Notes under the pieces: model-generated
What the model was told of the DNA's origin: nothing
Seen by the model: the letters and a program-made list of their open reading frames with translations, nothing else
Databases searched by the model: none
Made by a program: the position numbers and the translations under genes
In this document: positions 7,865-16,365 of the stretch, in pieces
Layout: each line of letters opens with the position of its first letter
How positions within the stretch are numbered: the stretch's first letter is position 1
DNA from: CAVWSM01 sp963799425
GTDB taxonomy: Bacteria; Actinomycetota; Actinomycetes; Jiangellales; Jiangellaceae
NCBI GenBank assembly: GCA_963799425.1
Contig: CAWCXA010000007.1
Location: forward strand, 186,001-250,000
DNA: 64,000 bases
Direction of reading: 5' to 3'

Positions 7865-9700
7865 ATGGCCGCGAGCACCACCGCAAACCCGCTCGATACC
7901 ACCCCGACCCGGCACCAGCGCTTACGCTCCTGGGTCTCCGAGATCGCCGAGCTGACGCAGCCCGACCGCATCCACTGGTGCGACGGCAGCGACTCCGAGT
8001 GGCAGCAGCTCGCCGACCAGCTCGTCGATGCCGGAACCCTCGTCCGGCTCGATCCAGCCAAGAAGCCCAACTCGTTCTGGGCTCGCACCGACCCCAGCGA
8101 CGTGGCGCGCGTCGAGGAGCGCACATTCATCTGCAGCCGCGAAGAGGCTGACGCGGGACCGACCAACAACTGGATGGACCCGGCACAGATGCGCGCGGAG
8201 ATGACCTCGCTCTACAGCGGGTCGATGCACGGTCGCACGATGTACGTGATCCCGTTCGTCATGGGCCACCTCGACGCCGAGCGCCCTATGTTCGGTGTTG
8301 AGATCACCGATTCCGCGTACGTCGTCGCGTCGATGCGCATCATGGCGCGCATGGGCGCGTCGGTGTTGCGCCGCATGGAGGAGCTGGACGCCGACTTCGT
8401 GAAGTGCCTGCACTCCGTCGGTGCACCGCTCGAGCCCGGCCAGGTAGATGTGCCGTGGCCATGCAGCGACACCAAGTACATCAGCCACTTCCCGGAGGAC
8501 CGTGCGATCTGGTCGTACGGGTCGGGTTACGGCGGCAACTCGCTGCTGGGCAAGAAGTGTTACTCACTGCGCATCGCTTCGGTAATGGCTCGTGACGAGG
8601 GCTGGCTGGCCGAGCACATGCTGATTCTCAAGCTGACCTCGCCACAGAACGAAGTGCATTACATCGCGGCGGCGTTCCCGTCGGCGTGTGGCAAGACCAA
8701 CCTCGCGATGCTCGAGCCGACCATCCCCGGATGGAAGGTCGAGACGCTCGGCGACGACATCGCGTGGATGCGGTTCGGCGAAGACGGCCGGCTCTACGCC
8801 GTCAACCCGGAGTTCGGTTTGTTCGGCGTCGCACCCGGCACCGGCTGGCACACCAACCCCAACGCCATGCGCACGATCGAGCGCGGCAACTCCGTCTTCA
8901 CCAACGTTGCGCTGACCGACGACGGCGACGTGTGGTGGGAGGGCTACTCGGAGAGGCCGCCGGTCCACCTGACCGACTGGAAGGGTCAGTCCTGGACTGC
9001 CGAAGACGCGACGGAACCGTCGTCTCATCCCAACTCGCGGTTCTGTACGCCGATCATGCAGTGCCCGATCATCGCCCCCGAGTACGACGACCCTCGCGGT
9101 GTGCCGATCTCGGCGATCCTGTTCGGTGGGCGGCGCGAGACCACGATCCCGCTCGTGACCGAGGCACGCGACTGGTCGCACGGTGTGTTCATGGGGGCGA
9201 CGCTGTCCTCGGAGACGACCGCGGCGGCTGCCGGCCAGGTCGGCGTCGTACGGCGTGACCCGATGGCAATGCTGCCGTTCCTCGGCTACAACGGCGCGGA
9301 CTACTTCAACCACTGGCTCACCGTCGGCAAGGAGCACGCAAAGGCCGAGCTGCCGCACATCTTCTACGTCAACTGGTTCCGCCGCGACGACGATGGCAAC
9401 TTCCTGTGGCCGGGCTTTGGCGAGAACAGCCGAGTGCTCAAATGGGTCATCGAGCGCATGGAGGGCCGCGCAGCGGCGGTCGAGACGCCGATCGGGTACG
9501 TGCCGACGGTTGACGCGCTCGACACCTCCGGGCTCGAGCTGACGGAGTCCGAGGTCGCGAAGGTACTCGAAGTCGACTCGGAGGAGTGGAAGGCCGAGCT
9601 GCCGCTGATCAACGAGTGGTTCGAGAAGTTCGGCGACAAGCTTCCCGCGACCCTCTGGACCGAGCTCGACGCCCTAAAGGCGAGACTGGAAGTCAGCTAG
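7865..9700 (+). CDS. pckG: Phosphoenolpyruvate carboxykinase (GTP)
   Basis: A 611-residue GTP-dependent PEPCK, converting oxaloacetate and GTP to PEP, CO2 and GDP in gluconeogenesis. Visible motifs are the P-loop-like SACGKTN (273-279), GDDIAWMRFG, FGLFGVAPGTGWHTNPN, FGGRRETTIPLV, SSETTAAA and NWFRRDDDGNFLWPGFGENSRV. Length equals the family norm. The ATG at 7865 was chosen because GAAAGGG precedes it; the frame is open 34 codons further upstream without conservation. About 210 bp without a gene precede it and may hold its promoter. It ends at a bidirectional hairpin. Confidence 0.97.
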   Translation: MAASTTANPLDTTPTRHQRLRSWVSEIAELTQPDRIHWCDGSDSEWQQLADQLVDAGTLVRLDPAKKPNSFWARTDPSDVARVEERTFICSREEADAGPTNNWMDPAQMRAEMTSLYSGSMHGRTMYVIPFVMGHLDAERPMFGVEITDSAYVVASMRIMARMGASVLRRMEELDADFVKCLHSVGAPLEPGQVDVPWPCSDTKYISHFPEDRAIWSYGSGYGGNSLLGKKCYSLRIASVMARDEGWLAEHMLILKLTSPQNEVHYIAAAFPSACGKTNLAMLEPTIPGWKVETLGDDIAWMRFGEDGRLYAVNPEFGLFGVAPGTGWHTNPNAMRTIERGNSVFTNVALTDDGDVWWEGYSERPPVHLTDWKGQSWTAEDATEPSSHPNSRFCTPIMQCPIIAPEYDDPRGVPISAILFGGRRETTIPLVTEARDWSHGVFMGATLSSETTAAAAGQVGVVRRDPMAMLPFLGYNGADYFNHWLTVGKEHAKAELPHIFYVNWFRRDDDGNFLWPGFGENSRVLKWVIERMEGRAAAVETPIGYVPTVDALDTSGLELTESEVAKVLEVDSEEWKAELPLINEWFEKFGDKLPATLWTELDALKARLEVS

Positions 9701-9711
9701 CCAAGATCACG

Positions 9712-9746
9712 GGGACCCGCGTCCAACAGGTTTGGACACGGGTCCC
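9712..9746. terminator. Bidirectional hairpin terminator
   Basis: GGGACCCGCGTCCA / TGGACACGGGTCCC form a 14-bp stem (one G-U pair) around a 7-nt loop. It sits between the convergent pckG and the permease gene and is placed to serve both. Confidence 0.8.
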
Positions 9747-9758
9747 TCCCTGATCAGG

Positions 9759-11252
9759 TCAACCGACTCGGGCCGGCTCTTCCGGCACCGTCGGCTGCTC
9801 CTCCTGCGCACGCACCCGAGGCCGACCGAGCAGCGCATACCCGATGAACCCAACGGCGAGGGCGACGAGCACGCCAAGGTTGGCAAACGCCCAGTCACCG
9901 TCCTTGCCACCGAGGCCGAACGGGTCGAGCAGGTAGCCAAGCCAGTCGAACTCGTCGGTGAGACCCGTCACGAGTCCCCAGCCGAGAAAAGTCCCGACAA
10001 CCATCAGGCCGATAGCGACCCAGCCGAACGGTCCGTACCGGCCGGCCGGCGTGTAGAGGTCGGAGTCGACGTAGTCATGCCGCCGAAGCAACAGATCGGC
10101 GATGAACACTCCACACCACGCGGCGATGGGCACACCCAGGGTGATGAGGAACGCTTGGAACGGGCCGAGGATGTCATCGGCGAAGAACACCAACCAGATC
10201 GTGCCGATCACCATGATGACGCCGTCGACCAGAGCGGCAGACCACCGCGGAATCCGTACGCCGAGCGTCAGCAGCGCCAGACCCGACGAGTAGATGTCGA
10301 GCACCGCACCGGCGACGAGCCCGAAGACGGCAACCAGGGCGAATGGCAGCAGGAACCAGGTGGGCAGCGCCTCGGTCAGGGCACCAATCGGATCGACAGC
10401 GATGGCGGTATTCAGCTCCGGATCGCTTCCTGCCAGCAGCAGCCCGTACACGATCAGCACGACCGGCGCGATGCTGCCGCCGAATGTCGTCCACCAGACG
10501 ACACCGCTGCTCGAGGACGTGCGCCGCTGATAGCGCGAGTAGTCGGCGCCCGCATTGACCCAGCCGAGACCGAGCGCAGTGGCAGCAAAGATGAGGGCCC
10601 CAAGCACTTCGCGACCTGAGCCTGACGGCAGTGCGCTGACGGCGTCCCAGTCGACCTCGTCGACCGTCAGCGCGATGTAGCCAACCGTCAGCACGGCAAG
10701 CACGATGGTCAACAACGTCTGCAGCCGCATGATTGCGGTGAAACCTAGGCAGCCGACGATGATGATGATCGCGGCGACGACCAGCAACGCGAACACCTTG
10801 GTGGCGTCGCCGTCCGCCCACCCGAGCCGGCCGAACACCGTCGCTGTCGCGAGCGTGGCCAACGTGACAAGGACGGTCTCCCAGCCGACGAGCAGCAAGT
10901 AGGAAACTGCAGTGGGCAAACCGTTGCCGCGTACGCCGAACGGCGCGCGCGACAGGACCATCGTCGGCGCCGACCCACGTTTGCCTGCCAGCGACACGAA
11001 GCCGACGAGGAGGAAGGAGAAGACCGTGCCGACGACGCCGGCGAAGACTCCCTGCCAGAAGCCGATTCCGAATCCCAGCAGGAAGGAGCCGTAGCTGATC
11101 GCGAGAACCGAGATGTTCGCCGCGCACCAGGGCCAGAAGAGGTCACGTGGGAGTCCGCGGCGCTCGGACTCGGCGATGACGTTGATGCCGTTCTGCTCGA
11201 CGGCGAGCGCACTTGCCGTCGGCGACTGCGTCTCTTCGACTGTCATTCTCAC
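9759..11252 (-). CDS. Purine/cytosine permease, NCS1 family
   Basis: A 497-residue integral membrane protein with about 12 hydrophobic segments. It contains NCS1 hallmarks: an N-terminal GINVIAESERRG before the first helix, then WPWCAANISVLAISYGSFLLGFG, and FGVRGNGLPTAVSYLLLVGWE. NCS1 carriers import nucleobases, nucleosides or related compounds by proton or sodium symport. The start lies 19 bp after the stop of the purine nucleoside phosphorylase gene, so the two are probably one transcript. This context suggests a purine-type substrate (inference). Confidence 0.88.
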   Translation of the reverse strand: MRMTVEETQSPTASALAVEQNGINVIAESERRGLPRDLFWPWCAANISVLAISYGSFLLGFGIGFWQGVFAGVVGTVFSFLLVGFVSLAGKRGSAPTMVLSRAPFGVRGNGLPTAVSYLLLVGWETVLVTLATLATATVFGRLGWADGDATKVFALLVVAAIIIIVGCLGFTAIMRLQTLLTIVLAVLTVGYIALTVDEVDWDAVSALPSGSGREVLGALIFAATALGLGWVNAGADYSRYQRRTSSSSGVVWWTTFGGSIAPVVLIVYGLLLAGSDPELNTAIAVDPIGALTEALPTWFLLPFALVAVFGLVAGAVLDIYSSGLALLTLGVRIPRWSAALVDGVIMVIGTIWLVFFADDILGPFQAFLITLGVPIAAWCGVFIADLLLRRHDYVDSDLYTPAGRYGPFGWVAIGLMVVGTFLGWGLVTGLTDEFDWLGYLLDPFGLGGKDGDWAFANLGVLVALAVGFIGYALLGRPRVRAQEEQPTVPEEPARVG

Positions 11253-11271
11253 AGTCTCCCGCTGCTTCCGA

Positions 11272-12093
11272 TCAGATGTAAACGATCACCGATCTGATGA
11301 CTTGGCCGAGTTGGGTGGCGGCGGCCCCAGCCACCCGTACGACCTCCGCCGGGTCGATCTGCTCCCCGGTCGCCTCAACAGCCGTCACGACCGACAGGCC
11401 GAGCAGCTCCATGCCGAGCTCGCGGGCGGCGATTGCCTCCAGCACTGTCGACATGCCGATGATGTCGGCGCCCAGCCGGCGCAGTGCGAACGCCTCTGCG
11501 TACGACTCGTAATGCGGCCCAGGCAGCATCGCGTACACGCCTTCCTGCAACCCCGGGTCGGCCTCCTTGGCGAGTGCTCGCAGCCGTGGTGACCACGCGT
11601 CGGTGAGGTCGACAAACCGTGGTCCGACGAGCGGTGACCGACCGGTGAGGTTGAGGTGGTCGGCGATGAGCACACCTGTGCCCGGCCTCCACTCGGGGCG
11701 GAGCGAGCCGTTGGCGTTGGTGAGGATGGCCGTACGACAGCCCGTCGCGGCAGCGGTCCGGACGGCGTGGGCGACCGGGTCGGTGCCGTGACCTTCGAAC
11801 AGGTGCGTGCGACCGAGCATGACGAGGATGCGCCGGCCATCGACGTCGTACGACCTCACGAGCCCGGCGTGGCCCTCCGCGACGGGCTGCAGGAAGCCGG
11901 GTAGATCGGTCATGCGGCCCTCGTACGTTGGCTCCCCGAGCGCCTCAGCGGCCCCACCCCATCCCGAACCGAGCACGACGACGACGTCGTGGCTCTCCAC
12001 GTGCGTGAGCTCCGCCAGGCGGTGCGCGGCCCGCGTCGCAAGTTCGTACGGATCAGGCACAGACCCAATCGTCGCGGTGCCCCTAACGTGCAT
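11272..12093 (-). CDS. punA: Purine nucleoside phosphorylase
   Basis: About 273 residues; a class I trimeric PNP that splits purine nucleosides to base and ribose-1-phosphate. Motifs are VVVLGSGWGG (phosphate loop), GRTHLFEGHG, ILTNANGSL, LPGPHYES and GADIIGMSTVLEAIAAR. I favour the ATG at 12093 because GGAGGG lies 9 nt before it; another in-frame ATG at 12102 abuts that same GGAGGG and has no spacing. A perfect palindrome (12152-12169) lies about 60 bp upstream in the promoter region. It is followed 19 bp later by the NCS1 permease gene. Confidence 0.93.
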   Translation of the reverse strand: MHVRGTATIGSVPDPYELATRAAHRLAELTHVESHDVVVVLGSGWGGAAEALGEPTYEGRMTDLPGFLQPVAEGHAGLVRSYDVDGRRILVMLGRTHLFEGHGTDPVAHAVRTAAATGCRTAILTNANGSLRPEWRPGTGVLIADHLNLTGRSPLVGPRFVDLTDAWSPRLRALAKEADPGLQEGVYAMLPGPHYESYAEAFALRRLGADIIGMSTVLEAIAARELGMELLGLSVVTAVEATGEQIDPAEVVRVAGAAATQLGQVIRSVIVYI

Positions 12094-12151
12094 CCACCCC
12101 ATCCCTCCACAGAAGGTTCAGATGAGCCGATTTCGTACACGTCGCTTGGCG

Positions 12152-12169
12152 ACGTTCCCGCGGGAACGT
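12152..12169. promoter_or_regulatory. Perfect 18-bp palindrome, copy 1
   Basis: ACGTTCCCGCGGGAACGT is a perfect inverted repeat without spacer. It lies between the stop of the S9 peptidase gene (12180) and the start of punA (12093). The core CGTTCCCGCGGGAACGT recurs at 16242-16258. It is probably a protein-binding site; the cognate protein is unknown. Confidence 0.6.
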
Positions 12170-12179
12170 TCCTGCATGA

Positions 12180-14153
12180 TCACTCGGTCGCGGCCGGCTG
12201 CAGATGCTTGCCGAAGAACTCCAGGATGATCTCGGCCCGCTGCCGACGGTGCACCGGCGAACCCGAGCGAGACAGCTCGTGGCTCTCGCCCGGGAACCGT
12301 ACGAGCTCGACGTCCTTCTCCTGCATCCGCAGCGCGACGAACAGCTGCTCGGCCTGCTCGATCGGACACCGCAGATCGTCTTCCGAATGCATGATGAGCA
12401 GTGGCGTGTCGATGTTGCGCACGTACGTGATGGGCGACATCGACAACCACAGGTCGGGATCGTCGAGATGACTCACGCCGACCCAGGTGCGGAAGGCACC
12501 CGCCGCGTCAGACGCGGTCTCGAGGGTCACCAGGTTGTTGCACGCCCGCTCACTGATTGCCGCCTTGAACCTGTCGGTGTGCCCGAGCACCCAAGACGTC
12601 ATGTAGCCGCCGTAGCTGCCGCCCAAGATCCCGAGCCGGCTGGGGTCGATGAAGGGGTACGTGGCGATCGCGCTGTCGACGAGGGCCGTCACGTCGTCGT
12701 AGTCCACGCTGCCCCACCCGGTGCCACCCAACGGGGTGCCGCAGATGGCGCGACCGAACGACTCTTCCCGGCCAGAGCTTCCCCGCGGGTTGCACCAGAT
12801 CACGACGAAGCCGGCACGAGCCTGCATCTGGAACTCGTCGAAGAACCCGTTGCCGTACTGGGTGAACGGGCCGCCGTGGACATTGACGAGAGTTGGATAT
12901 GAGCGCTGGTTGTCGAAGTCCGGCGGCGTCAGGATCCACGCATCCAGGTCAACCGTGCCGTCCGTTGACTTCACAGTGAAAGCCTCGGTCGGCCGGAGCT
13001 TGGCCTGCGCGGCGAACCCAGCACTCAAGTCGGTGAGCCGGGTGGCGTCCGCGCGGTCGAGTACGTACAGCTCTCCGGGCCGGGTCGCCGTCGACAGGGT
13101 GAACGCGACGACTCCCCCGGCCTCGTCGAAGCCGGTCAGCACACCGGTGCCGGCCCACAGCGGCTGGGGCTTGTCCGTCCCGTCCGCTGAAACCCGGTAC
13201 AGATGGACGTTTCCGCGGTCCTCGACGCTCGCCAACAGGGTCACGTCGTCGAGCCAGATCGGCGGCCGAGCACCGGGGTAAGGGGCGAACGTCCGATCCA
13301 TCTGGTCGGAGACCCAGCGGTGCTCGCCACCGGAGATATCAACGACCCCGATGTGCGTGTTTCGCGGATAGCTCTCGGTGTCGTCGGTGCCGAGGAAGGC
13401 CACCCGCGTGCCATCGGGCGAAACACTCGGCTGCCCGTATTCACCGGTCGTGCCCGTCACTCGACGCATCGCTCCCGTGCCGACGTCGATGGCATGAATG
13501 TCGACCTTCAAGTCGAGATCCCAGGTGTCATGCGTTGCGCCGGACACCAGCAACGTGGTCGAGTCCGGAGCCCACGCCGGCGAGCCGAGCTGGTGCTCGC
13601 CAGGGGTGAGGTTTCGCGGCGCCGCGGAGCCGTCGGCTGGGACGACATAGACGTGCTGGGGCCGGTCGACGGTGAATCCGGTGCTGTCGAGGCGGGAGAA
13701 CAGCCGGGTGACACGCCGCGGCGGTTGCTTGCGCTCATCGTCCTCGGCCAGCCGGTCGGCGCGGGTGCGGCTGACGTACACGATCCAACGCCCGTCCGGG
13801 GACCAGCGCAGCGCCTCGGCCCCCTCGGTCAGCTTGGCCAGCGTCACGACTTCGCCGCCAGCCTGTACGGGAGCGACGTGCATCGAGGACTTCGACTTCT
13901 CACCCTCGCCGCGCGTCGACGTGAACGCCAGCCGCCCGCCGTCCGGCGACCAGGTGGGGTTGGCGTCCTTGAACTCCCCGGAGGTGAACGGAAACGGCAG
14001 CGACACACCGTCAACCGCGGCCAGCCAGATCTGGCTGCGGTAGGCGTTGTCTTCCTCGTCGACCCTGCTCACGACGAACGCGATCGTGTGACCGTCGGGT
14101 GACACGGTTGGTTGGCCCACGTTGACAAGAGAGGCGAGATCACTAGGCAGCAT
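12180..14153 (-). CDS. S9 family serine peptidase (prolyl oligopeptidase type)
   Basis: 657 residues, cytoplasmic (no signal peptide). The N-terminal ~400 residues form a beta-propeller with repeated WSPDG/VSPDG motifs (SPDGHTIAF, WSPDGGRLAFTS, WSPDGRWIVYVS, VSPDGTRVAFLG). The C-terminal alpha/beta-hydrolase domain has the nucleophile in GGSYGGYMTSW (Ser513), Asp592 or 593 in HSEDDLRCP, and His625 in PGESHELS. This is the acylaminoacyl-peptidase/oligopeptidase architecture and cleaves short peptides. The ATG at 14153 has AGGG 8 nt upstream and was preferred over an upstream TTG. It ends 86 bp before punA. Confidence 0.95.
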   Translation of the reverse strand: MLPSDLASLVNVGQPTVSPDGHTIAFVVSRVDEEDNAYRSQIWLAAVDGVSLPFPFTSGEFKDANPTWSPDGGRLAFTSTRGEGEKSKSSMHVAPVQAGGEVVTLAKLTEGAEALRWSPDGRWIVYVSRTRADRLAEDDERKQPPRRVTRLFSRLDSTGFTVDRPQHVYVVPADGSAAPRNLTPGEHQLGSPAWAPDSTTLLVSGATHDTWDLDLKVDIHAIDVGTGAMRRVTGTTGEYGQPSVSPDGTRVAFLGTDDTESYPRNTHIGVVDISGGEHRWVSDQMDRTFAPYPGARPPIWLDDVTLLASVEDRGNVHLYRVSADGTDKPQPLWAGTGVLTGFDEAGGVVAFTLSTATRPGELYVLDRADATRLTDLSAGFAAQAKLRPTEAFTVKSTDGTVDLDAWILTPPDFDNQRSYPTLVNVHGGPFTQYGNGFFDEFQMQARAGFVVIWCNPRGSSGREESFGRAICGTPLGGTGWGSVDYDDVTALVDSAIATYPFIDPSRLGILGGSYGGYMTSWVLGHTDRFKAAISERACNNLVTLETASDAAGAFRTWVGVSHLDDPDLWLSMSPITYVRNIDTPLLIMHSEDDLRCPIEQAEQLFVALRMQEKDVELVRFPGESHELSRSGSPVHRRQRAEIILEFFGKHLQPAATE

Positions 14154-14258
14154 GGGCTCGACCCTAGCCAAGCCGCGAACACGCCCTCCTGCTGGTGGTA
14201 ATCCGAGTTGGGCGCTGGCGGTGACGACACCGACGGTCTCCGGCCGCGAAAATCAAGC

Positions 14259-14504
14259 ATGCCTGATTACCGCTTTGGCGACGCAACGCTATGTGGCGGC
14301 TGCGAGAGTGCGTACGGCTACAGCACGGCATGCCGTTGCACGGGCTCCGTCCGTTTCGGCACCAGGTGCACGTGCAATCTTTACCCTGGCTGCGCCGGCT
14401 TCCAGCCCGCCTGCACCAAGACCACTGACGAGGAATACCAACGATTCATCCAAGACCACGCTCGCGACCTGGAAGCTGAGCGATCTGCGGGCGTTGCTGC
14501 CTAG
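14259..14504 (+). CDS. Small Cys-rich protein of unknown function
   Basis: 81 residues with nine cysteines in paired arrangements (LCGGC near residue 13, CRC near 25, CTC near 38, then single Cys in GCAG and PAC). The tail is charged and helical (TTDEEYQRFIQDHARDLEAE). The pattern suggests zinc or disulfide-stabilised structure. There is no good ribosome-binding site, so the start is uncertain. Its stop codon shares a CTAG tetranucleotide with the stop of the convergent small gene at 14501, an arrangement also seen at two secure gene pairs in this window, which supports it being real. No function assigned. Confidence 0.5.
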   Translation: MPDYRFGDATLCGGCESAYGYSTACRCTGSVRFGTRCTCNLYPGCAGFQPACTKTTDEEYQRFIQDHARDLEAERSAGVAA

Positions 14505-14698
14505 ATCTGGCGCCCTGGGGTGTAGATCAGGTGTCGGCCGCACCCGTCGCACATAAGTTTCGAGCAGATGATGCGTACGCCATCCTCGCGCAGCCACACC
14601 ACGTCGAACGCCACCGAACTGGGCAACAGGCAAGTTTCGCACCATACGCCGAACTCGACGTTTGCCACTTCGGTGATGATGTCCGCTCGTGGAGTCAT
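14501..14698 (-). CDS. Small zinc-ribbon-like protein
   Basis: 65 residues with two CxxC knuckles (WCETC near residue 20, CDGCGRH near 50), a likely treble-clef or zinc-ribbon fold. Its start overlaps the stop of the upstream 69-residue gene by ATGA, indicating translational coupling. No enzyme motif is present. Such mini-proteins are commonly annotated as hypothetical in actinobacteria; binding of nucleic acid or protein is only a guess. Confidence 0.68.
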   Translation of the reverse strand: MTPRADIITEVANVEFGVWCETCLLPSSVAFDVVWLREDGVRIICSKLMCDGCGRHLIYTPGRQI

Positions 14699-14904
14699 CG
14701 CACGATCTCGAGAGCGAGCATCGGCGGACAGCCGCGCTCGACGAGTGCGGCGAGGTCGTGCCAGTCGACCAGACCAGCGAACGCCTCAGCGAGCGCCAGG
14801 GGCAGGCCAAGCTGCAGGAGCCGCTCTGTCCGCCACGCGTGGATACGAAGGTCTTCGTCGGGTCCGTCGGCGATTTCAGGTTCCGAGCGAGTATTCGGCT
14901 TCAT
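14695..14904 (-). CDS. Small conserved hypothetical protein
   Basis: 69 residues. A perfect AAGGAGG lies 7 nt before the ATG at 14904; a GTG one codon earlier would sit too close. The sequence is mostly helical: IHAWRTERLLQLGLPLALAEAFA, then VDWHDLAALVERGCPPMLALEIVR. This DWH...L...GCPP..A..I pattern is one I associate with short actinobacterial hypotheticals. It is translationally coupled to the following CxxC protein, so the pair probably acts together. Function unknown. Confidence 0.75.
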   Translation of the reverse strand: MKPNTRSEPEIADGPDEDLRIHAWRTERLLQLGLPLALAEAFAGLVDWHDLAALVERGCPPMLALEIVR

Positions 14905-15042
14905 CACGGCACCTCCTTATCGAGTTCGAATCGTCAATTTCACGATCGCGCTTTTTGCGCGGGCCGACATCGCGGCTAACCCGCATTCGGCCACACCGCT
15001 AGTGAGGGATTGGAATTCCGGCTACCTGCAACGCGGTGGTGG

Positions 15043-16077
15043 TCAGGACTCCAAATTCGGCTCGTCGGGCGCCGACAAGCTCAGCACTGCACCTACTACC
15101 ACCGGTGAGGCGCTGATCTGCTGCTCGAGTGCTCGCAGCCGTACGGCAACATGTGCTTCGCTGTCGTCGCCGGTGAGATCGACGTCGCCGACGACCGAGA
15201 CCATGCGCGGGCCTACGACGTCCAGCCGCAGATAGGTCACCCTGGCGATCTCGGGCATGCCCTGCAGCGTCTGTAGCAAGGCAGTACGTACCCGTGGATC
15301 GACCACCTCGCCGACCAAGAATCGCCTGTTGCGATTGATCAGGTCGATCGCCACCACGGCAAGCAGCAGGCCGATGACGATTGATCCGATGGCGTCTGGG
15401 GTGGGTGAACCCGTCAGTTGGTGGGCCGCCAGGCCGGCAGCCGCGACCCCCAGCCCGAGCAGCGCCACAAGATCCTCCGCGACCACCGCCCGCAACGTGG
15501 GATCGGAGGTGACCAGGACGTGCTCGATGAGGTCGCGCTGCATCGAATCGGCCTCGGTTCTGGCCTGCCAGAGCCCCCTCAGGAACGAGACGCCCTCAAA
15601 CACGAAAGAGATGGCCAGCACCACGTACCCGACGATGAAGTCGGTGGCCGGCTCCGGCCTCACGAGCTCCTGGACGCCGTGCGTGATCGACACGGCGGCG
15701 CCTGCTATGAACAGCCCAAGCGCCGCAAACAGCGACCACACGTACGCCTCGCGGCCGTGTCCGAGCGGGTGCTTCGTGTCCGCTGGGCGACCGGACCGCC
15801 GGTTGGCGATGACCAGGAAGACCTCGTTCCCGACGTCCGCCCAGGAGTGTGCCGCCTCCGCGAGCAACGATGCCGATCCGGTTACTGCGCTCGCAACCGA
15901 CTTGGCCACTGCCACAAAAACGTTGGCCGCGAACGCGAAGAGCACCGTCACTGCACTATCGGTGCCGGAATTGCCCCTTTGCTGCGCCGCAGCGAGAAGA
16001 TCAAGAGGGCCGCGGGCTGTGACATCGCCCCGAACCGGTGGCGAATGCGGCGCACCGTTCTGGTCGGACGCCATCAC
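15043..16077 (-). CDS. Cation diffusion facilitator family transporter
   Basis: A 344-residue membrane protein of the CDF family, which exports divalent metals such as Zn(II) by proton antiport. There are about five to six helices. The first metal motif is in SLLAEAAHSWADVGNEVFL (HxxxD). GRPADTKHPLGHGREAYVWSL is the conserved histidine-rich loop. The second motif region (VVAEDLVALLGLGVAAAG) has an ED in place of the usual HxxxD or DxxxD, as in SLC30A9-like members. A cytosolic C-terminal domain follows. The N-terminal ~35 residues are poorly conserved and the start could be either adjacent Met. Confidence 0.9.
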   Translation of the reverse strand: MMASDQNGAPHSPPVRGDVTARGPLDLLAAAQQRGNSGTDSAVTVLFAFAANVFVAVAKSVASAVTGSASLLAEAAHSWADVGNEVFLVIANRRSGRPADTKHPLGHGREAYVWSLFAALGLFIAGAAVSITHGVQELVRPEPATDFIVGYVVLAISFVFEGVSFLRGLWQARTEADSMQRDLIEHVLVTSDPTLRAVVAEDLVALLGLGVAAAGLAAHQLTGSPTPDAIGSIVIGLLLAVVAIDLINRNRRFLVGEVVDPRVRTALLQTLQGMPEIARVTYLRLDVVGPRMVSVVGDVDLTGDDSEAHVAVRLRALEQQISASPVVVGAVLSLSAPDEPNLES

Positions 16078-16241
16078 CGCGAGTCCGCGAGCTGCATATC
16101 GGCCCTGCCTCCTGGCGGGTGGCCCTTCGGTGCTCGTTGATCTCTCGTCATGTTGCCAATGAACTAGGCGGAAATCGCGCCTGCCAGTGGGAAACGTTGC
16201 CTACCCGCTGCCCGGTACGTGGCCCTTCATGGTTCCCCGGG

Positions 16242-16258
16242 GCGTTCCCGCGGGAACG
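16242..16258. promoter_or_regulatory. Perfect palindrome, copy 2 (CGTTCCCGCGGGAACG-T)
   Basis: The same 17-mer as at 12153-12169, here between the divergent CDF transporter gene (start 16077) and the gene at 16366. A related half-palindrome GTTCCCCGGGG lies directly beside it (16231). The identical repeat in a second intergenic region suggests a sequence-specific DNA-binding protein. Confidence 0.6.
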
Positions 16259-16365
16259 TCGCACTATCGCGCGATGGTCATTTTGCGCGCCCGCAGGTGA
16301 CATCGACGCGGATCCGGCGGACACTCGGAGAATCGGACGCGACAAGACCGGTGGAGGCGACGTCC

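Noticed and set aside
14900..14945. GTTCGAATC string suggesting a tRNA T-arm
   Set aside because: No acceptor, D or anticodon arms can be folded around it, and it overlaps the leader of the 69-aa gene.
14930..15042. GCGC-TTTTT-GCGC hairpin near 14952 as a terminator for the CDF gene
   Set aside because: The stem is only 4-5 bp and has no tail in the required direction, so support is too weak.
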